Counted from the stretch's first letter, positions 18,757-28,023 are shown. The stretch: 64,000 nucleotides of DNA from an uncultured Pelagibacteraceae bacterium (GCA_902553555.1 CACDLE010000001.1:1-64000), one strand, 5' to 3'. The notes: generated from the sequence alone by a model not told the origin. Numbers and translations are program-made.

Positions 18757-19098
18757 ATGCCTATTTGGGTTTACGTATTAGACTATATTTTGGGAATAGT
18801 GATGTACACTTTAATTGGAAGAGCAGCGATGAATATCTTCCAAAGAGAGGACTCTAACTTTTTCTTCATGAGAATATTTGTTAAATTTACAAATCCCGTT
18901 CTTAAAATTTTTGATAAAATCACACCCGAATTTTTAGCAAGACCTATTGTTCCATTATATGTTGCATTTTATTTCTATTTAGTAAGATTTTATTTAATGC
19001 CGTGGTTATTAGGTTATGGGTCCATGGGCATGTTATCTTTTCCTATAGATCATGAATTCTCTAGAGAACTATACAGATTATTTAGTCCTGATAAATAA
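18757..19098 (+). CDS. Small conserved membrane protein, unknown function
   Basis: A 113-residue protein with two hydrophobic segments (about residues 5-25 and 65-95). The pattern between them, FTNPVLKIFDKITPEFLARPIVPLYVAFYFYLVRFYLMPWLL, resembles the layout of YggT-type proteins, but the match is not strong enough to assign it. The C-terminus is soluble (SMGMLSFPIDHEFSRELYRLF). It follows the symporter terminator and precedes rpe, so it likely has its own promoter. Confidence 0.75.
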   Translation: MPIWVYVLDYILGIVMYTLIGRAAMNIFQREDSNFFFMRIFVKFTNPVLKIFDKITPEFLARPIVPLYVAFYFYLVRFYLMPWLLGYGSMGMLSFPIDHEFSRELYRLFSPDK

Positions 19099-19103
19099 TT
19101 TTT

Positions 19104-19131
19104 TTGACAACATTTCTATATAAAATATAAA
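19104..19131 (+). promoter_or_regulatory. Sigma-70-type promoter of rpe, set for a near-leaderless transcript
   Basis: TTGACA at 19104-19109 and TATAAA at 19126-19131 are separated by 16 bases. Transcription would start about seven bases later, at or beside the rpe ATG (19138). There is no Shine-Dalgarno sequence between them, so rpe probably has little or no untranslated leader. Confidence 0.6.
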
Positions 19132-19137
19132 TAAATT

Positions 19138-19800
19138 ATGTCTTCATATGTGAAAATTTCACCCTCAATACTATCAGCAGATTTTAGTAAATTAGGTGAA
19201 GAGATAATTTCATTAGATAAAGCTGGGGCTGATTATATTCATGTTGATGTTATGGATGGACATTTTGTTCCTAATATAACTATAGGGCCTGAGATAATAA
19301 AGAAAATAAGACCTGTAACTAAAAAAATATTTGATGTTCATTTAATGATAGAACCCGTAGATAAATACATTAAAGATTTTGCTGATGCTGGGGCAGATAT
19401 AATAACATTTCATCCAGAAGCAACTCCTAACACTTTGGAAACAATAAATCTGATTAGAAAGTATAATAAAAAAGTTGGTATTTCACTAAAACCAAGGTCA
19501 GAAATAAGTTTAATTGAAAAATTTTTAGATAAAATTGATTTGATATTGGTGATGAGTGTAGAACCAGGATTTGCTGGTCAAAAATTTATGCCAGAAGTTT
19601 TACCAAAGTTAAAAAATCTTAAAGAAATGATTTCTTTAAAAAAACTAAAAATAGATTTAGAAATAGATGGAGGTATAAATTTTGAAAATAGCAAAATTGC
19701 TATTGAAGCTGGTGCAAATATTTTAGTTTCTGGCTCAACAATATTTAAAAAAAATAATGGGGACCTAAAGAAAAATATTTCACTACTAAGATCGATTTAG
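19138..19800 (+). CDS. rpe: Ribulose-phosphate 3-epimerase
   Basis: Interconverts ribulose-5-phosphate and xylulose-5-phosphate in the pentose phosphate pathway. The TIM-barrel motifs ISPSILSADFSKL, HVDVMDGHFVPNITIGP with metal-binding His and Asp, VHLMIEP, MSVEPGFAGQKF and EIDGGIN are all present. At 220 residues it is complete. It starts a run with the heparinase-like gene and purH. Confidence 0.97.
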   Translation: MSSYVKISPSILSADFSKLGEEIISLDKAGADYIHVDVMDGHFVPNITIGPEIIKKIRPVTKKIFDVHLMIEPVDKYIKDFADAGADIITFHPEATPNTLETINLIRKYNKKVGISLKPRSEISLIEKFLDKIDLILVMSVEPGFAGQKFMPEVLPKLKNLKEMISLKKLKIDLEIDGGINFENSKIAIEAGANILVSGSTIFKKNNGDLKKNISLLRSI

Positions 19801-19802
19801 AG

Positions 19803-21449
19803 ATGATGATTTTGAAAACTGCTTTTTTTTATGTGTTGGCAGTTAAAATCAATTTAATCAAAATAATAAAGAGGATTTATTTTAAAACAAATTTTTATAG
19901 AGATACTCTTGTAACAAAAATACCAAATCAATTTTTTTTCTTTCCTAATCCTTTTTTGATGTCCTCATTTACAAATTATAAAAAGTTTACACATAAAATA
20001 AATAATATAGATCCTAGCAAATTGTGGAATGGAAAATATTCGATAAAAGAAAAGAGAGATCTACATAACTTTCTATGGCTGAGCTCAATTGATAGAAAGG
20101 ATGATGCATCAATTTTAAGAAAGATTATAAATTTATGGAATATTGATAATTTAAGTTACAAGTCTTTAATTTGGGAAACTAGCGTGATCAGTAAAAGAGT
20201 AATGAGCTGGATACTAAATGCTGATATTATCCTTAAGAATTCAAATTTTGAATTTAAAAGAAATTTTATAGAATCGATTGTGATTCAAACAAATCATTTA
20301 AAAAAAAATTTTAAATTTGAGATCAATAATCAAAAAAAAGTTGAAATTTTAACCACTATTATTCTCTCGGGTTTGGTATTTAAAGAATACGAAGAAAACT
20401 ATGAATATGGCATAAGTGAATTAAAAAAATTAACAAACTCTTTTTTTGATGAAATAGGCTTTCCAGTTACGAGAAATCCTGATGATCTTTACATTTATGC
20501 AAAACATTTATTGTTAATTAGAGAAACTATAAAGGACGCCCACAAATATGTGCCTGACTTCTTAGATCAGACATTAGAGAAAAATCTTCAATGTTTAAAA
20601 AACATTACAACTCCAAACGAAAGTTTGCCTTTATTTAATGGTTCATTTGAAACAAACTTGTCAAATTTTTATGATTATTTAAATCATTTCAAGATTAAGA
20701 TTAAAAAGATTAAATATCACTCGGGAAATATACATGTGCTCAGAAATAAGAAAGATATAATTTTTTTTGAAGCAGGTAGTCCACCAAAAAAGAACTTTTC
20801 TTATTGCTATCAATCTGGCCCGCTGTCTTTTGAATACTATACCGATAATAAAAAAATAATTACAAATAGTGGTTTTGGAATAAATATTTCAAATAAAGCA
20901 AGGTTATTAAGCAGGCTTACATCATCTCAATCAACTTTATGTCTCAATGATACGTCTATCGTGCAATTCGAAAAAAACAACTTAATGAACAAAGCTTATG
21001 GATATCTAATTAAAAAAGATTTCAAAACTTCTAATATTCAACAAGAAGAAGACGGTAATGAGATAAAGGTTAAAGCACAACACGATGCATATCTAAAAAA
21101 CTTTGGCTGTACTCATTTTAGGTCAGTGGGCTTTGATAAATTAAATAATAAGCTCATTGGCGAGGACACGGTTTCTAAAGATGGCAACCAAAGAGACGTT
21201 AAGTATGATATTAGATTTCACTTGTATCCTGGCTTAGCTGCAGTACAAACAATTGGAGGTAATACAGTACTAATTCAAATTAATAAAAATAGATCGCTAT
21301 TGTTTTCTACAAAAGAAAAAAGTCTTAAGATTGAAAAAAGTATTTTTTTTGGAGGTCAGAAAGTGTTAAATAATTATTGTATAGTAATTTCTGGCAGATT
21401 GGAAAATGGTCAAAAAACTATTAGTTGGGAGATAATAAAAAAAATATAA
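19803..21449 (+). CDS. Heparinase II/III family protein
   Basis: A 548-residue protein. The N-terminal half is helical, with a toroid-like region LWNGKYSIKEKRDLHNFLWLSS and LIWETSVISKRVMSWILNAD. The C-terminal half has the beta-sandwich Hepar_II_III pattern: YCYQSGPLSFEYYTDNKKIITNSGFGIN and later HLYPGLAAVQTIGGNTVLIQI. These are candidate polysaccharide lyases, but the alphaproteobacterial group next to purH has no proven substrate. No signal peptide is clear. The location two bases after rpe and directly before purH matches other alphaproteobacteria. Confidence 0.88.
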   Translation: MMILKTAFFYVLAVKINLIKIIKRIYFKTNFYRDTLVTKIPNQFFFFPNPFLMSSFTNYKKFTHKINNIDPSKLWNGKYSIKEKRDLHNFLWLSSIDRKDDASILRKIINLWNIDNLSYKSLIWETSVISKRVMSWILNADIILKNSNFEFKRNFIESIVIQTNHLKKNFKFEINNQKKVEILTTIILSGLVFKEYEENYEYGISELKKLTNSFFDEIGFPVTRNPDDLYIYAKHLLLIRETIKDAHKYVPDFLDQTLEKNLQCLKNITTPNESLPLFNGSFETNLSNFYDYLNHFKIKIKKIKYHSGNIHVLRNKKDIIFFEAGSPPKKNFSYCYQSGPLSFEYYTDNKKIITNSGFGINISNKARLLSRLTSSQSTLCLNDTSIVQFEKNNLMNKAYGYLIKKDFKTSNIQQEEDGNEIKVKAQHDAYLKNFGCTHFRSVGFDKLNNKLIGEDTVSKDGNQRDVKYDIRFHLYPGLAAVQTIGGNTVLIQINKNRSLLFSTKEKSLKIEKSIFFGGQKVLNNYCIVISGRLENGQKTISWEIIKKI

Positions 21450-21451
21450 TT

Positions 21452-23002
21452 ATGGCTAAAAAAATTAAAAATGCTCTCATATCAGTATCGGATAAAGAAA
21501 ACCTTAGAAACCTTCTAGATGTTCTAAAGAAGGCTAAAATTAATATAATAAGCTCTGGTGGAACATATAAATCAATTAAAAAATTTGGTTTTAAATGTAG
21601 AGAAATTTCAGATTATACAGGTTTCGAAGAAATGTTAGATGGTAGAGTTAAAACTCTTCATCCTAAAATTCACTCTGGAATTTTATTTAAACGATCAAAA
21701 AAATTGCACATAAAGCAAATGAATAAAAATCAATTTGAGCCGATAGATTTAGTAGTTGTAAATTTTTATCCATTTGAAGAAAAAATTAAAAAAACATCTA
21801 ACAGAGATAAGATAATAGAAAATATTGACATTGGCGGTCCTAGTATGGTCAGAGCTGCAGCAAAAAATTTTAATGATGTAACAATTATTACTGATAAACA
21901 AGACTATGTAGAACTAATTATGGAGTTAAAAAAATTTAAAGGTAAAACAAGTTATAATTTCAGACGAAAGATGGCTAGTAAAGCATATAACTTAACTGCT
22001 TATTATGACTCAATTATATCTGAATGGTTCAATAAAGACATTGGCATAAAGTTTCCAGATAGGAAGACTTTTTTTGGAAAAAGAATGAATCAATTGAGAT
22101 ATGGTGAAAACCCTCATCAAAAGAGTTGCATATATTTGAGCAGTCTTAAAAATGAAAAAACTAATTTACTTAAATTGAGTGGTAAAGATTTAAGTTTCAA
22201 TAATTACAATGACATATTTGCAGGATTAGACATACTTTTTTCTAGTTTAAAACTTCCAACAACTGTAATTATCAAACACGCTAATCCATGCGGGGTCTCT
22301 TCAGATAAATCTGCATATCAGTCATTCTTAAACGCTCAAGCTAGTGATCCTATAAGTGCTTTTGGAGGAATAGTAGCGTGCAATTTTAAGATAAATAAAA
22401 AAATTGCATCAGATATCAGTAAAACATTTTTTGAGGTGATTCTTGCAAAGGGCTTTGATAAAAATGCTTTAAATATATTAAAAAAGAAAAAAAATATGAG
22501 GGTAATCGACATTTCGAGATTTAATCATGAGTCAAAAACAACTATTAAGTTTTTCGATAACTCCTTCCTTTTACAAGAAAAAGATGAATTGGTTTTTAAT
22601 AAAAAAAACTTGAAGTTTGTCACAAAAAATAAACCCACTATTAAAGAGCTAAAAGATGTAGAATTTGCTTTCAGGATATGTAAGTACGTAAAGTCAAACG
22701 CAATAGTAATTGTAAAAGATAATTCTACTATTGGAATAGGTGCAGGACAACAAAACAGGCTGGATAGCAGTAAAATAGCTGTGCAAAAGGCAAAAAAATT
22801 TCAACCAAGAGGTCTTCATAATTCAGTAGCAGCCTCTGATGCTTTTTTCCCCTTTGCAGATGGAATAAAAGTTTTAATTAATGCTGGAGTGAAAACTATT
22901 GTTCAACCTGGTGGGTCAATTAGAGATAAAGAAGTGATAGAAGAAGCAAATAGAGCCAAAATTAAAATGATCTTTACTGGCACAAGACATTTCAATCATT
23001 AA
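21452..23002 (+). CDS. purH: Bifunctional AICAR transformylase/IMP cyclohydrolase
   Basis: Catalyses the last two steps of IMP synthesis. The N-terminal MGS-like cyclohydrolase domain has ISSGGTYKSIK and DGRVKTLHPKIHSGIL. The transformylase domain has LRYGENPHQKS, the catalytic KHANPCG region and SDAFFPFADG. ATG at 21452, two bases after the preceding stop, is preferred over an in-frame TTG at 21425. The next upstream gene ends at 21449, so they are likely cotranscribed. Confidence 0.97.
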   Translation: MAKKIKNALISVSDKENLRNLLDVLKKAKINIISSGGTYKSIKKFGFKCREISDYTGFEEMLDGRVKTLHPKIHSGILFKRSKKLHIKQMNKNQFEPIDLVVVNFYPFEEKIKKTSNRDKIIENIDIGGPSMVRAAAKNFNDVTIITDKQDYVELIMELKKFKGKTSYNFRRKMASKAYNLTAYYDSIISEWFNKDIGIKFPDRKTFFGKRMNQLRYGENPHQKSCIYLSSLKNEKTNLLKLSGKDLSFNNYNDIFAGLDILFSSLKLPTTVIIKHANPCGVSSDKSAYQSFLNAQASDPISAFGGIVACNFKINKKIASDISKTFFEVILAKGFDKNALNILKKKKNMRVIDISRFNHESKTTIKFFDNSFLLQEKDELVFNKKNLKFVTKNKPTIKELKDVEFAFRICKYVKSNAIVIVKDNSTIGIGAGQQNRLDSSKIAVQKAKKFQPRGLHNSVAASDAFFPFADGIKVLINAGVKTIVQPGGSIRDKEVIEEANRAKIKMIFTGTRHFNH

Positions 23003-23338
23003 TTAAATTTTATCAATTTTTGCAGCTAAAACAAAATCGCTTTCGGCTAAGCCCTTTATAGAGTGTGTCGAAATTTTGACTTTAGCATAACCCCATCCAA
23101 ATGAGATGTCAGGATGATGACCCTCGGATTCGGCAATTTTGCCAACGCTTAGAACGAATTTTTCGCTCTCAACATAATTCCCGAACTTAAATTTTTTTTC
23201 TATGGAATAGTTTTTTTCCTTGTCTTGAATTACATCCCACCCATCAATTTTTTTTAAGTATTTATGGATTTCTTTTATGTCAAATGCTGGGATACCGCCT
23301 TCACAAGGAACACATTTCTTATTTGCTAAATCTTCCAT
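23003..23338 (-). CDS. Pterin-4a-carbinolamine dehydratase family protein
   Basis: A 111-residue protein from ATG at 23338: IPAFDIKEIHKYLKKIDGWDV at the N-terminus and the GHHPDISFGWGYAKVKISTHS active-site region (EGHHPD histidines) near residues 72-92. PCD/DCoH proteins recycle pterin cofactors. I see no phenylalanine hydroxylase nearby, so its physiological partner is unknown. An alternative upstream start at 23356 would add six hydrophobic residues and run toward the tRNA terminator. Its stop abuts that of purH. Confidence 0.92.
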   Translation of the reverse strand: MEDLANKKCVPCEGGIPAFDIKEIHKYLKKIDGWDVIQDKEKNYSIEKKFKFGNYVESEKFVLSVGKIAESEGHHPDISFGWGYAKVKISTHSIKGLAESDFVLAAKIDKI

Positions 23339-23364
23339 AATTATTAACCATATCAAAAACCAAT

Positions 23365-23397
23365 ACCAAAATAATAGCTTAAACGTCGCTATTATTT
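23365..23397 (-). terminator. Terminator of tRNA-Gly, abutting the encoded CCA
   Basis: On the minus strand AAATAATAGC (23397-23388) and GCTATTATTT (23378-23369) form a perfect 10-bp stem with a nine-base loop, continuing into TTTT before GG at 23366-23367. The hairpin begins at the final A of the tRNA's encoded CCA. It is AU-rich except for one G-C and one C-G pair, so termination may be only partial. Confidence 0.65.
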
Positions 23398-23471
23398 GGA
23401 GCGGGCAAAGGGACTTGAACCCTCGACCTTCTCGTTGGCAACGAGACGCTCTACCACTGAGCTATGCCCGC
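23397..23471 (-). tRNA. trnG: tRNA-Gly (GCC anticodon)
   Basis: The minus strand gives a full cloverleaf of 75 bases: acceptor GCGGGCA/TGCCCGC, D-arm with AGCTCAGTGGTAGAGC, anticodon stem CTCGT/ACGAG around loop TTGCCAA (anticodon GCC), T-arm GAGGGTTCAAGTCCCTT, discriminator T, and an encoded CCA. It decodes GGC and GGU. A promoter lies five bases upstream and a hairpin directly downstream. Confidence 0.98.
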
Positions 23472-23482
23472 AAGAGGCAATT

Positions 23483-23511
23483 ATTATAGTTAGCGAATAT
23501 TGTAATTGCAA
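23483..23511 (-). promoter_or_regulatory. Promoter of tRNA-Gly
   Basis: On the minus strand TTGCAA (23511-23506) and a perfect TATAAT (23488-23483) are spaced by 17 bases. Transcription would begin about 5 bases before the tRNA 5' end (23471). The match and position make it a convincing housekeeping promoter. Confidence 0.8.
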
Positions 23512-23582
23512 GCAGTATTCCAATTGTAAGGTTTAAGTTATGATAATTTAAAGTCTTTTTTAATAAAGCGTAATATTACAAA

Positions 23583-23612
23583 TTGACAGTTCTAATTTTT
23601 TAATTCTATAAT
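23583..23612 (+). promoter_or_regulatory. Perfect-consensus sigma-70 promoter of the LON-domain gene
   Basis: TTGACA (23583-23588) and TATAAT (23607-23612) both match the consensus exactly, with an 18-base spacer. The expected transcript start is at 23619-23620, exactly the ATG at 23620. A GTG at 23614 in the same frame would lie upstream of the transcript, so the ATG is the better start and the mRNA looks leaderless. Confidence 0.8.
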
Positions 23613-23619
23613 TGTGCCA

Positions 23620-24252
23620 ATGGACGAAAAATTTCCAAAACAGATACCAGTTTTTCCATTAAGTGGTGTTATCTATTTTCCCAGAACTAATTTGCCTTTA
23701 AATATTTTCGAGGAAAGATATTTAGATTTAGTTAACGATTCCTTCAGAAACAATAAATTAATGGGGATGGTGCAGTCAAAAAAAGAAAATAGATTGGTTT
23801 ACAAGGTAGGTTGTTTAGGAAAAATTAGTGATTATCAAGAAACTTCGGATGGTAGGGTTTTGATAAATCTCACGGGTATTACAAGATTTGAAATTAAAAA
23901 AGAAGTTATCACTAAAAAAAAATATAGAGAATTTGAAGTAGATTACAAAAAATATCATAATGATCTTATTTTGCCTGAAAAAATTAATTTTGATTACGAT
24001 AAAATTAGTTTTTTGGACAAGGTAAAAGATTTTTTTGAAAAGAATGGTTTAATGATTAATTGGAAAGAATTCGAAAAGTTAGATCAAGCTCAACAAATTA
24101 ATACATTATCAATGATTGCCCCCATTTCAAACGAGGAAAAGCAAAAGCTGCTAGAGATTATAAATTTCAAAGAAAAAACCAATACATTATTAAATATAAT
24201 TAAGTTCTACTCTTATAACACTCAAGACAGTGAAAAAAATACAATACAATAA
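23620..24252 (+). CDS. LON peptidase substrate-binding-domain protein
   Basis: A 210-residue protein with only the N-terminal (LON/PUA-like) domain of Lon protease: IPVFPLSGVIYFPRTNLPLNIFEERYLDLV at the start, GCLGKISDYQETSDGRVLINLTGITRF in the middle, then a helical tail with ISNEEKQKLLEIINF. It has no ATPase or protease part. Stand-alone LON proteins are frequent in alphaproteobacteria; the function is unclear, perhaps substrate recognition. The start is set by the promoter described above. It is convergent with rho, one base apart. Confidence 0.9.
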   Translation: MDEKFPKQIPVFPLSGVIYFPRTNLPLNIFEERYLDLVNDSFRNNKLMGMVQSKKENRLVYKVGCLGKISDYQETSDGRVLINLTGITRFEIKKEVITKKKYREFEVDYKKYHNDLILPEKINFDYDKISFLDKVKDFFEKNGLMINWKEFEKLDQAQQINTLSMIAPISNEEKQKLLEIINFKEKTNTLLNIIKFYSYNTQDSEKNTIQ

Positions 24253-24253
24253 A

Positions 24254-25525
24254 TCAATTAGATTTATTCATTGAGTTAAAAAAATCTGAGTTATTTTTTG
24301 TATCTTTGATTTTAGAAATCAGAAATTCTATACCGTCCATTGTGCCCATGGGACTTATTATTCTTCTGAGAACATTCATTTTAGAAAGATCATCTTTTGC
24401 AAATAATAATTCTTCACGCCTAGTCCCTGATCTGGTGATATCGAGGGCTGGATATATTCTTTTATCAGCAACTTTTCTGTCTAAAATCAATTCTGAGTTT
24501 CCTGTTCCCTTAAATTCTTCAAATATTACCTCGTCCATTCTGCTTCCAGTATCTACCAAAGCGGTTGAAATTATTGTTAACGAACCACCTTGCTCTACAT
24601 TTCTTGCGGCTCCAAAAAATCTTTTTGGTCTTTGTAGAGCGTTTGCATCTACACCGCCTGTAAGTACCTTTCCTGAGCTTGGAACAACTGCATTATAAGC
24701 TCTACCAAGTCTTGTGATTGAATCTAAAAGTATGACAACATCTTTTTTATGTTCGACAAGTCTTTTTGCTTTCTCAATAACCATTTCAGCTACAGCTACG
24801 TGTCTGGAGGCAGGTTCATCAAATGTTGAGGATACTACCTCTCCCTTAACAGACCTTTGCATGTCAGTAACTTCTTCGGGTCTCTCGTCGATTAATAAGA
24901 CCATTAAGTAAATTTCTGGATGATTTGCTGTAATTGATTGAGCAATATTTTGTAAAATCATAGTTTTGCCGGCTCTTGGTGGTGAGACAATCAAAGATCT
25001 TTGGCCCTTTCCTATTGGACTCACTAGGTCAATTAATCTTGCAGTATTATCAGGTTTTTTTTCGATTTTTGTAGTTTCAATTTCTAATCTAATTCTTTTG
25101 TTAGGATAAAGTGGTGTTAAATTATCAAAGGCAATTTTATTTCTACCTTTTTCTGGTTCATCAAAATTAATCTTGCTCACTTTTAATAAAGCGAAATATC
25201 TTTCAGCATCTTTAGGCGCCCTCACTTCACCTTCTACTGTATCGCCAGTCCTTAATCCAAATCTTCGTATTTGACTTGGACTAACATAAATATCATCGGG
25301 TCCTGGAAGGTAATTAGATTCTATAGCTCTTAAAAAACCAAATCCATCTTGTAACACTTCTAGCACTCCAGAAGCACTAATCTGTTCGTTTTTTTCAGCA
25401 AGCTTTTTTAAAATAGCAAAAAGAATTTCTTGTTTTCTTAAAGTGCTAGGATTTTCGATCCCAAGTTTTTCAGCTTGAGATATCAAATCTGCTGGATTTT
25501 GTTTCTTTAGTTCTTGTAAGTTCAT
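24254..25525 (-). CDS. rho: Transcription termination factor Rho
   Basis: A hexameric RNA-dependent ATPase ending transcription at Rho-dependent sites. It has an N-terminal helical domain ([21 protein letters not shown]), the RNA-binding cold-shock fold ([33 protein letters not shown], key residues about 62-95), Walker A PPRAGKT and Walker [11 protein letters not shown], and Q/R-loop residues. At 423 residues it is the compact form. It ends the hemE-hemH-hemJ-rho run near the origin, as in other alphaproteobacteria. Confidence 0.97.
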   Translation of the reverse strand: MNLQELKKQNPADLISQAEKLGIENPSTLRKQEILFAILKKLAEKNEQISASGVLEVLQDGFGFLRAIESNYLPGPDDIYVSPSQIRRFGLRTGDTVEGEVRAPKDAERYFALLKVSKINFDEPEKGRNKIAFDNLTPLYPNKRIRLEIETTKIEKKPDNTARLIDLVSPIGKGQRSLIVSPPRAGKTMILQNIAQSITANHPEIYLMVLLIDERPEEVTDMQRSVKGEVVSSTFDEPASRHVAVAEMVIEKAKRLVEHKKDVVILLDSITRLGRAYNAVVPSSGKVLTGGVDANALQRPKRFFGAARNVEQGGSLTIISTALVDTGSRMDEVIFEEFKGTGNSELILDRKVADKRIYPALDITRSGTRREELLFAKDDLSKMNVLRRIISPMGTMDGIEFLISKIKDTKNNSDFFNSMNKSN

Positions 25526-25584
25526 GTGATTGATTTATTAGGTAAGTAGATTTAATATAATTATTTTAATCAAAATTTCAAGAG

Positions 25585-26019
25585 CTATAATGGTTTAAAA
25601 ACAACAACAAAAATAATGATTATTAACAGAACTGTTGGAATTTCATTAATTATCCTGAAAAATCTTGAACTTTTAGGATTATCATCTACTTGGAAGTCTC
25701 TAAGAAGCAATAACAAATATAAATGATAACCAGTTAAAATTAATACCAAACCAAGCTTAATTTTCATCCATAAAAATCCCAAACTTTCCACGCCCTGGGT
25801 GTGTATCAGTAATACACCGAAGATCCATGATAATAACATTGCTGGATTCATAATATAAAAATAAAGTTTACGCTCCATAATTTTAAAAGTTTCAGATTGT
25901 TCTTTATTTTCTTTAGTTTCAGAATGATAAACAAAAATTCTTGGTAAATATAATAATCCTGCCATCCAAGATATAACCGCAATTAGGTGCAAAGCTTTAA
26001 AGGTTAAATAAGCATTCAT
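25585..26019 (-). CDS. hemJ: Protoporphyrinogen IX oxidase HemJ
   Basis: A 144-residue protein with four membrane helices and the HemJ/UPF0093 hallmarks: an early His in FKALHLIAVISWMAGLLYLPRIFVYH, and Lys in LWMKIKLGL. HemJ oxidises protoporphyrinogen IX in bacteria lacking HemG/HemY. The placement four bases after hemH and in the same operon as hemE supports the heme role. Confidence 0.93.
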   Translation of the reverse strand: MNAYLTFKALHLIAVISWMAGLLYLPRIFVYHSETKENKEQSETFKIMERKLYFYIMNPAMLLSWIFGVLLIHTQGVESLGFLWMKIKLGLVLILTGYHLYLLLLLRDFQVDDNPKSSRFFRIINEIPTVLLIIIIFVVVFKPL

Positions 26020-26023
26020 AAAA

Positions 26024-27016
26024 TTATAATACGTCTCTTGTTAATTTTTCTAGTAAATTAATATGATCATTGCCATCGTTTAAACATGGAACTACATCAA
26101 AGTTTTTTCCACCTGATTTCAGAAAGCTTTCCTTTCCTTGTATAGAGATTTCTTCTAGTGTTTCTACACAGTCAGATGAAAATCCTGGACAGATTACAAG
26201 AACATTTTTTTTACCTTCGCTGGGTAAACGCTCTAGGGTTTTATCAGTATAAGGTTTAAGCCAAGCCTCTGGTCCAAATCTTGATTGGAAAGTCGTTATT
26301 ATTTCGATATCTTTAAATTGTTCTCTGAGTAATCTAGATGTTTTGTGACAATAACAATGGTAAGGATCTCCTTTGTTAAAATACTTTTGGGGTATTCCAT
26401 GGTATGATGCAACAATTATATCTGGTCTCCAACTCAATGCACTAATTTTTTTGCTGAGACTATTGTTCAAAGCTTTTATGTAAAGTGGTTCTGACTCATA
26501 GTGTGGTATTATTTGCAGACTAGGTTGCCACCTCATTTCCATTAGTGTTCTAAAAACCTCATCACAAACCGTTGCGGTCGTTGCAGCTGCATACTGTGGG
26601 TAAAGGGGCAAAACAATTAACTTTTCGCATCCTGCATTATGTAATTTACTTATTTTACTTTTTATACTTGGATTTCCATACCTCATTGCATAGTCCACTA
26701 TTAAATCTTTACTGCTAATTCTATCTAAAAGCTTCTTTGTTTGCATGATCGTGTAATATCTAAGAGGTGACATGTTTTCTTTTTTCATCCAAATTTCTTT
26801 ATAGGCTTTTGCGGTCTTAGATGGTCTTAAATTGAGAATGAAAACATTTAAAATTATCTGCCAAATAAAAGGGTTTAACTCTATAACTCTCCTGTCAGAA
26901 AGGAACTCTTTTAAGTATTTTCTGATATCTAGCCAATCAGTCGAGTCTGGTGTGCCTAAATTTATTAATAGAACACCAGTTTTACCAAAATTAACTTTTG
27001 GATGATCTTCTGTCAT
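26024..27016 (-). CDS. hemH: Ferrochelatase
   Basis: Inserts iron into protoporphyrin IX to make heme. It has VLLINLGTPDS at the start, AMRYGNPSI, VLPLYPQYAAATTATV, the metal-site ASYHGIPQKY with the key His, and PGFSSDCVETLEEI with the catalytic Glu. At 330 residues it is full length. It overlaps hemE by four bases and precedes hemJ. Confidence 0.97.
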   Translation of the reverse strand: MTEDHPKVNFGKTGVLLINLGTPDSTDWLDIRKYLKEFLSDRRVIELNPFIWQIILNVFILNLRPSKTAKAYKEIWMKKENMSPLRYYTIMQTKKLLDRISSKDLIVDYAMRYGNPSIKSKISKLHNAGCEKLIVLPLYPQYAAATTATVCDEVFRTLMEMRWQPSLQIIPHYESEPLYIKALNNSLSKKISALSWRPDIIVASYHGIPQKYFNKGDPYHCYCHKTSRLLREQFKDIEIITTFQSRFGPEAWLKPYTDKTLERLPSEGKKNVLVICPGFSSDCVETLEEISIQGKESFLKSGGKNFDVVPCLNDGNDHINLLEKLTRDVL

Positions 27017-28023
27017 TTGTAATTAATAACTTTCTCAACTACTTTTTTTATCATATCTGGATCTGTATTTGGCAAGATACCATGTCCTAGATTAAATATG
27101 TATGCGTTATTTTTAAAAATATCTAAATATTTTTCTACTTCTTTCATAACGTCGTCTTCGTTTCTAAGCAAAATTTTTGGGCTCATGCCTCCTTGAATAC
27201 ACACATTTTTGAGATTGTTTTTGGCCCAAATGGGATCAAGATCATAATCAATGCTGATGCCATCTGGCAAAACTATATCGATAAAGTTTTTATAGTTAAT
27301 TCCTATTCCTTTTGGAAAACAAATCGACGGCAAATTTATGTGTCTTGAATAATTAACTATTTTAGAATTGGGCATATAACAGAACTTTTTTAGATTATCA
27401 TTTTTTAATAATCCAGCCCAAGAGTCAAAAATCTGCACAGCATCTGCACCTGCCTCTTTTTGAGATCTTATATGCAAATTAATTACATGTATTAATTTAT
27501 TAATTAATTCCTCGATATTATTTTGACTTTTTTTAAACGACTCAAGGTTAAGTTTATTTTCGTTGGTTTTCAAATTCAACATATATGCCAATAGCGTCCA
27601 TGGTGCGCCAACAAATGAGATTAATGCTTTATCTTTTCTTAATTTTTTTCTGGTAATTGCGATTGCGTCATAGACCGGTCTAAGTTTTTTTAGAAATTCT
27701 TGGTCTTTTATATTCAATACATTTTTAACATTAAGTTTTTCTAATATTGGCCCTTCTCCTTTAACAAAATTAACTTCTTGGCCTAATGCGTGAGGAATTA
27801 TTAAAATATCAGAAAAAATAATAGCGGCATCTAGATCGAATCTTTTAATTGGTTGTAGAGTGATTTCTGAACTTAGCTCGCTATTTAAACATAATTTAAT
27901 AAAATTTTTATTTTGTGATCTGATCTTATTAAATTCAGGTAAATATCTTCCCGCTTGTCTCATAAACCAGACTGGTTTAAAAGAAGATTCTTTCTTAATT
28001 AAACATTTTATAAATCTATTCAT
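27013..28023 (-). CDS. hemE: Uroporphyrinogen decarboxylase
   Basis: Decarboxylates the four acetate side chains of uroporphyrinogen III to coproporphyrinogen. PVWFMRQAGRYLPE (residues 17-30), IIFSDILIIPHALG with the catalytic Asp, FVGAPWTL, and FDSWAGLL are complete. At 336 residues it is slightly short but whole. It is the first gene left of the presumed replication origin, which is its conserved place in many alphaproteobacteria. Confidence 0.97.
   Translation of the reverse strand: MNRFIKCLIKKESSFKPVWFMRQAGRYLPEFNKIRSQNKNFIKLCLNSELSSEITLQPIKRFDLDAAIIFSDILIIPHALGQEVNFVKGEGPILEKLNVKNVLNIKDQEFLKKLRPVYDAIAITRKKLRKDKALISFVGAPWTLLAYMLNLKTNENKLNLESFKKSQNNIEELINKLIHVINLHIRSQKEAGADAVQIFDSWAGLLKNDNLKKFCYMPNSKIVNYSRHINLPSICFPKGIGINYKNFIDIVLPDGISIDYDLDPIWAKNNLKNVCIQGGMSPKILLRNEDDVMKEVEKYLDIFKNNAYIFNLGHGILPNTDPDMIKKVVEKVINYK

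Noticed and set aside
24306-24911. Plus-strand frames of 130 and 65 codons opposite rho
   Set aside because: Antisense to highly conserved rho sequence, no family resemblance; a product of codon bias.
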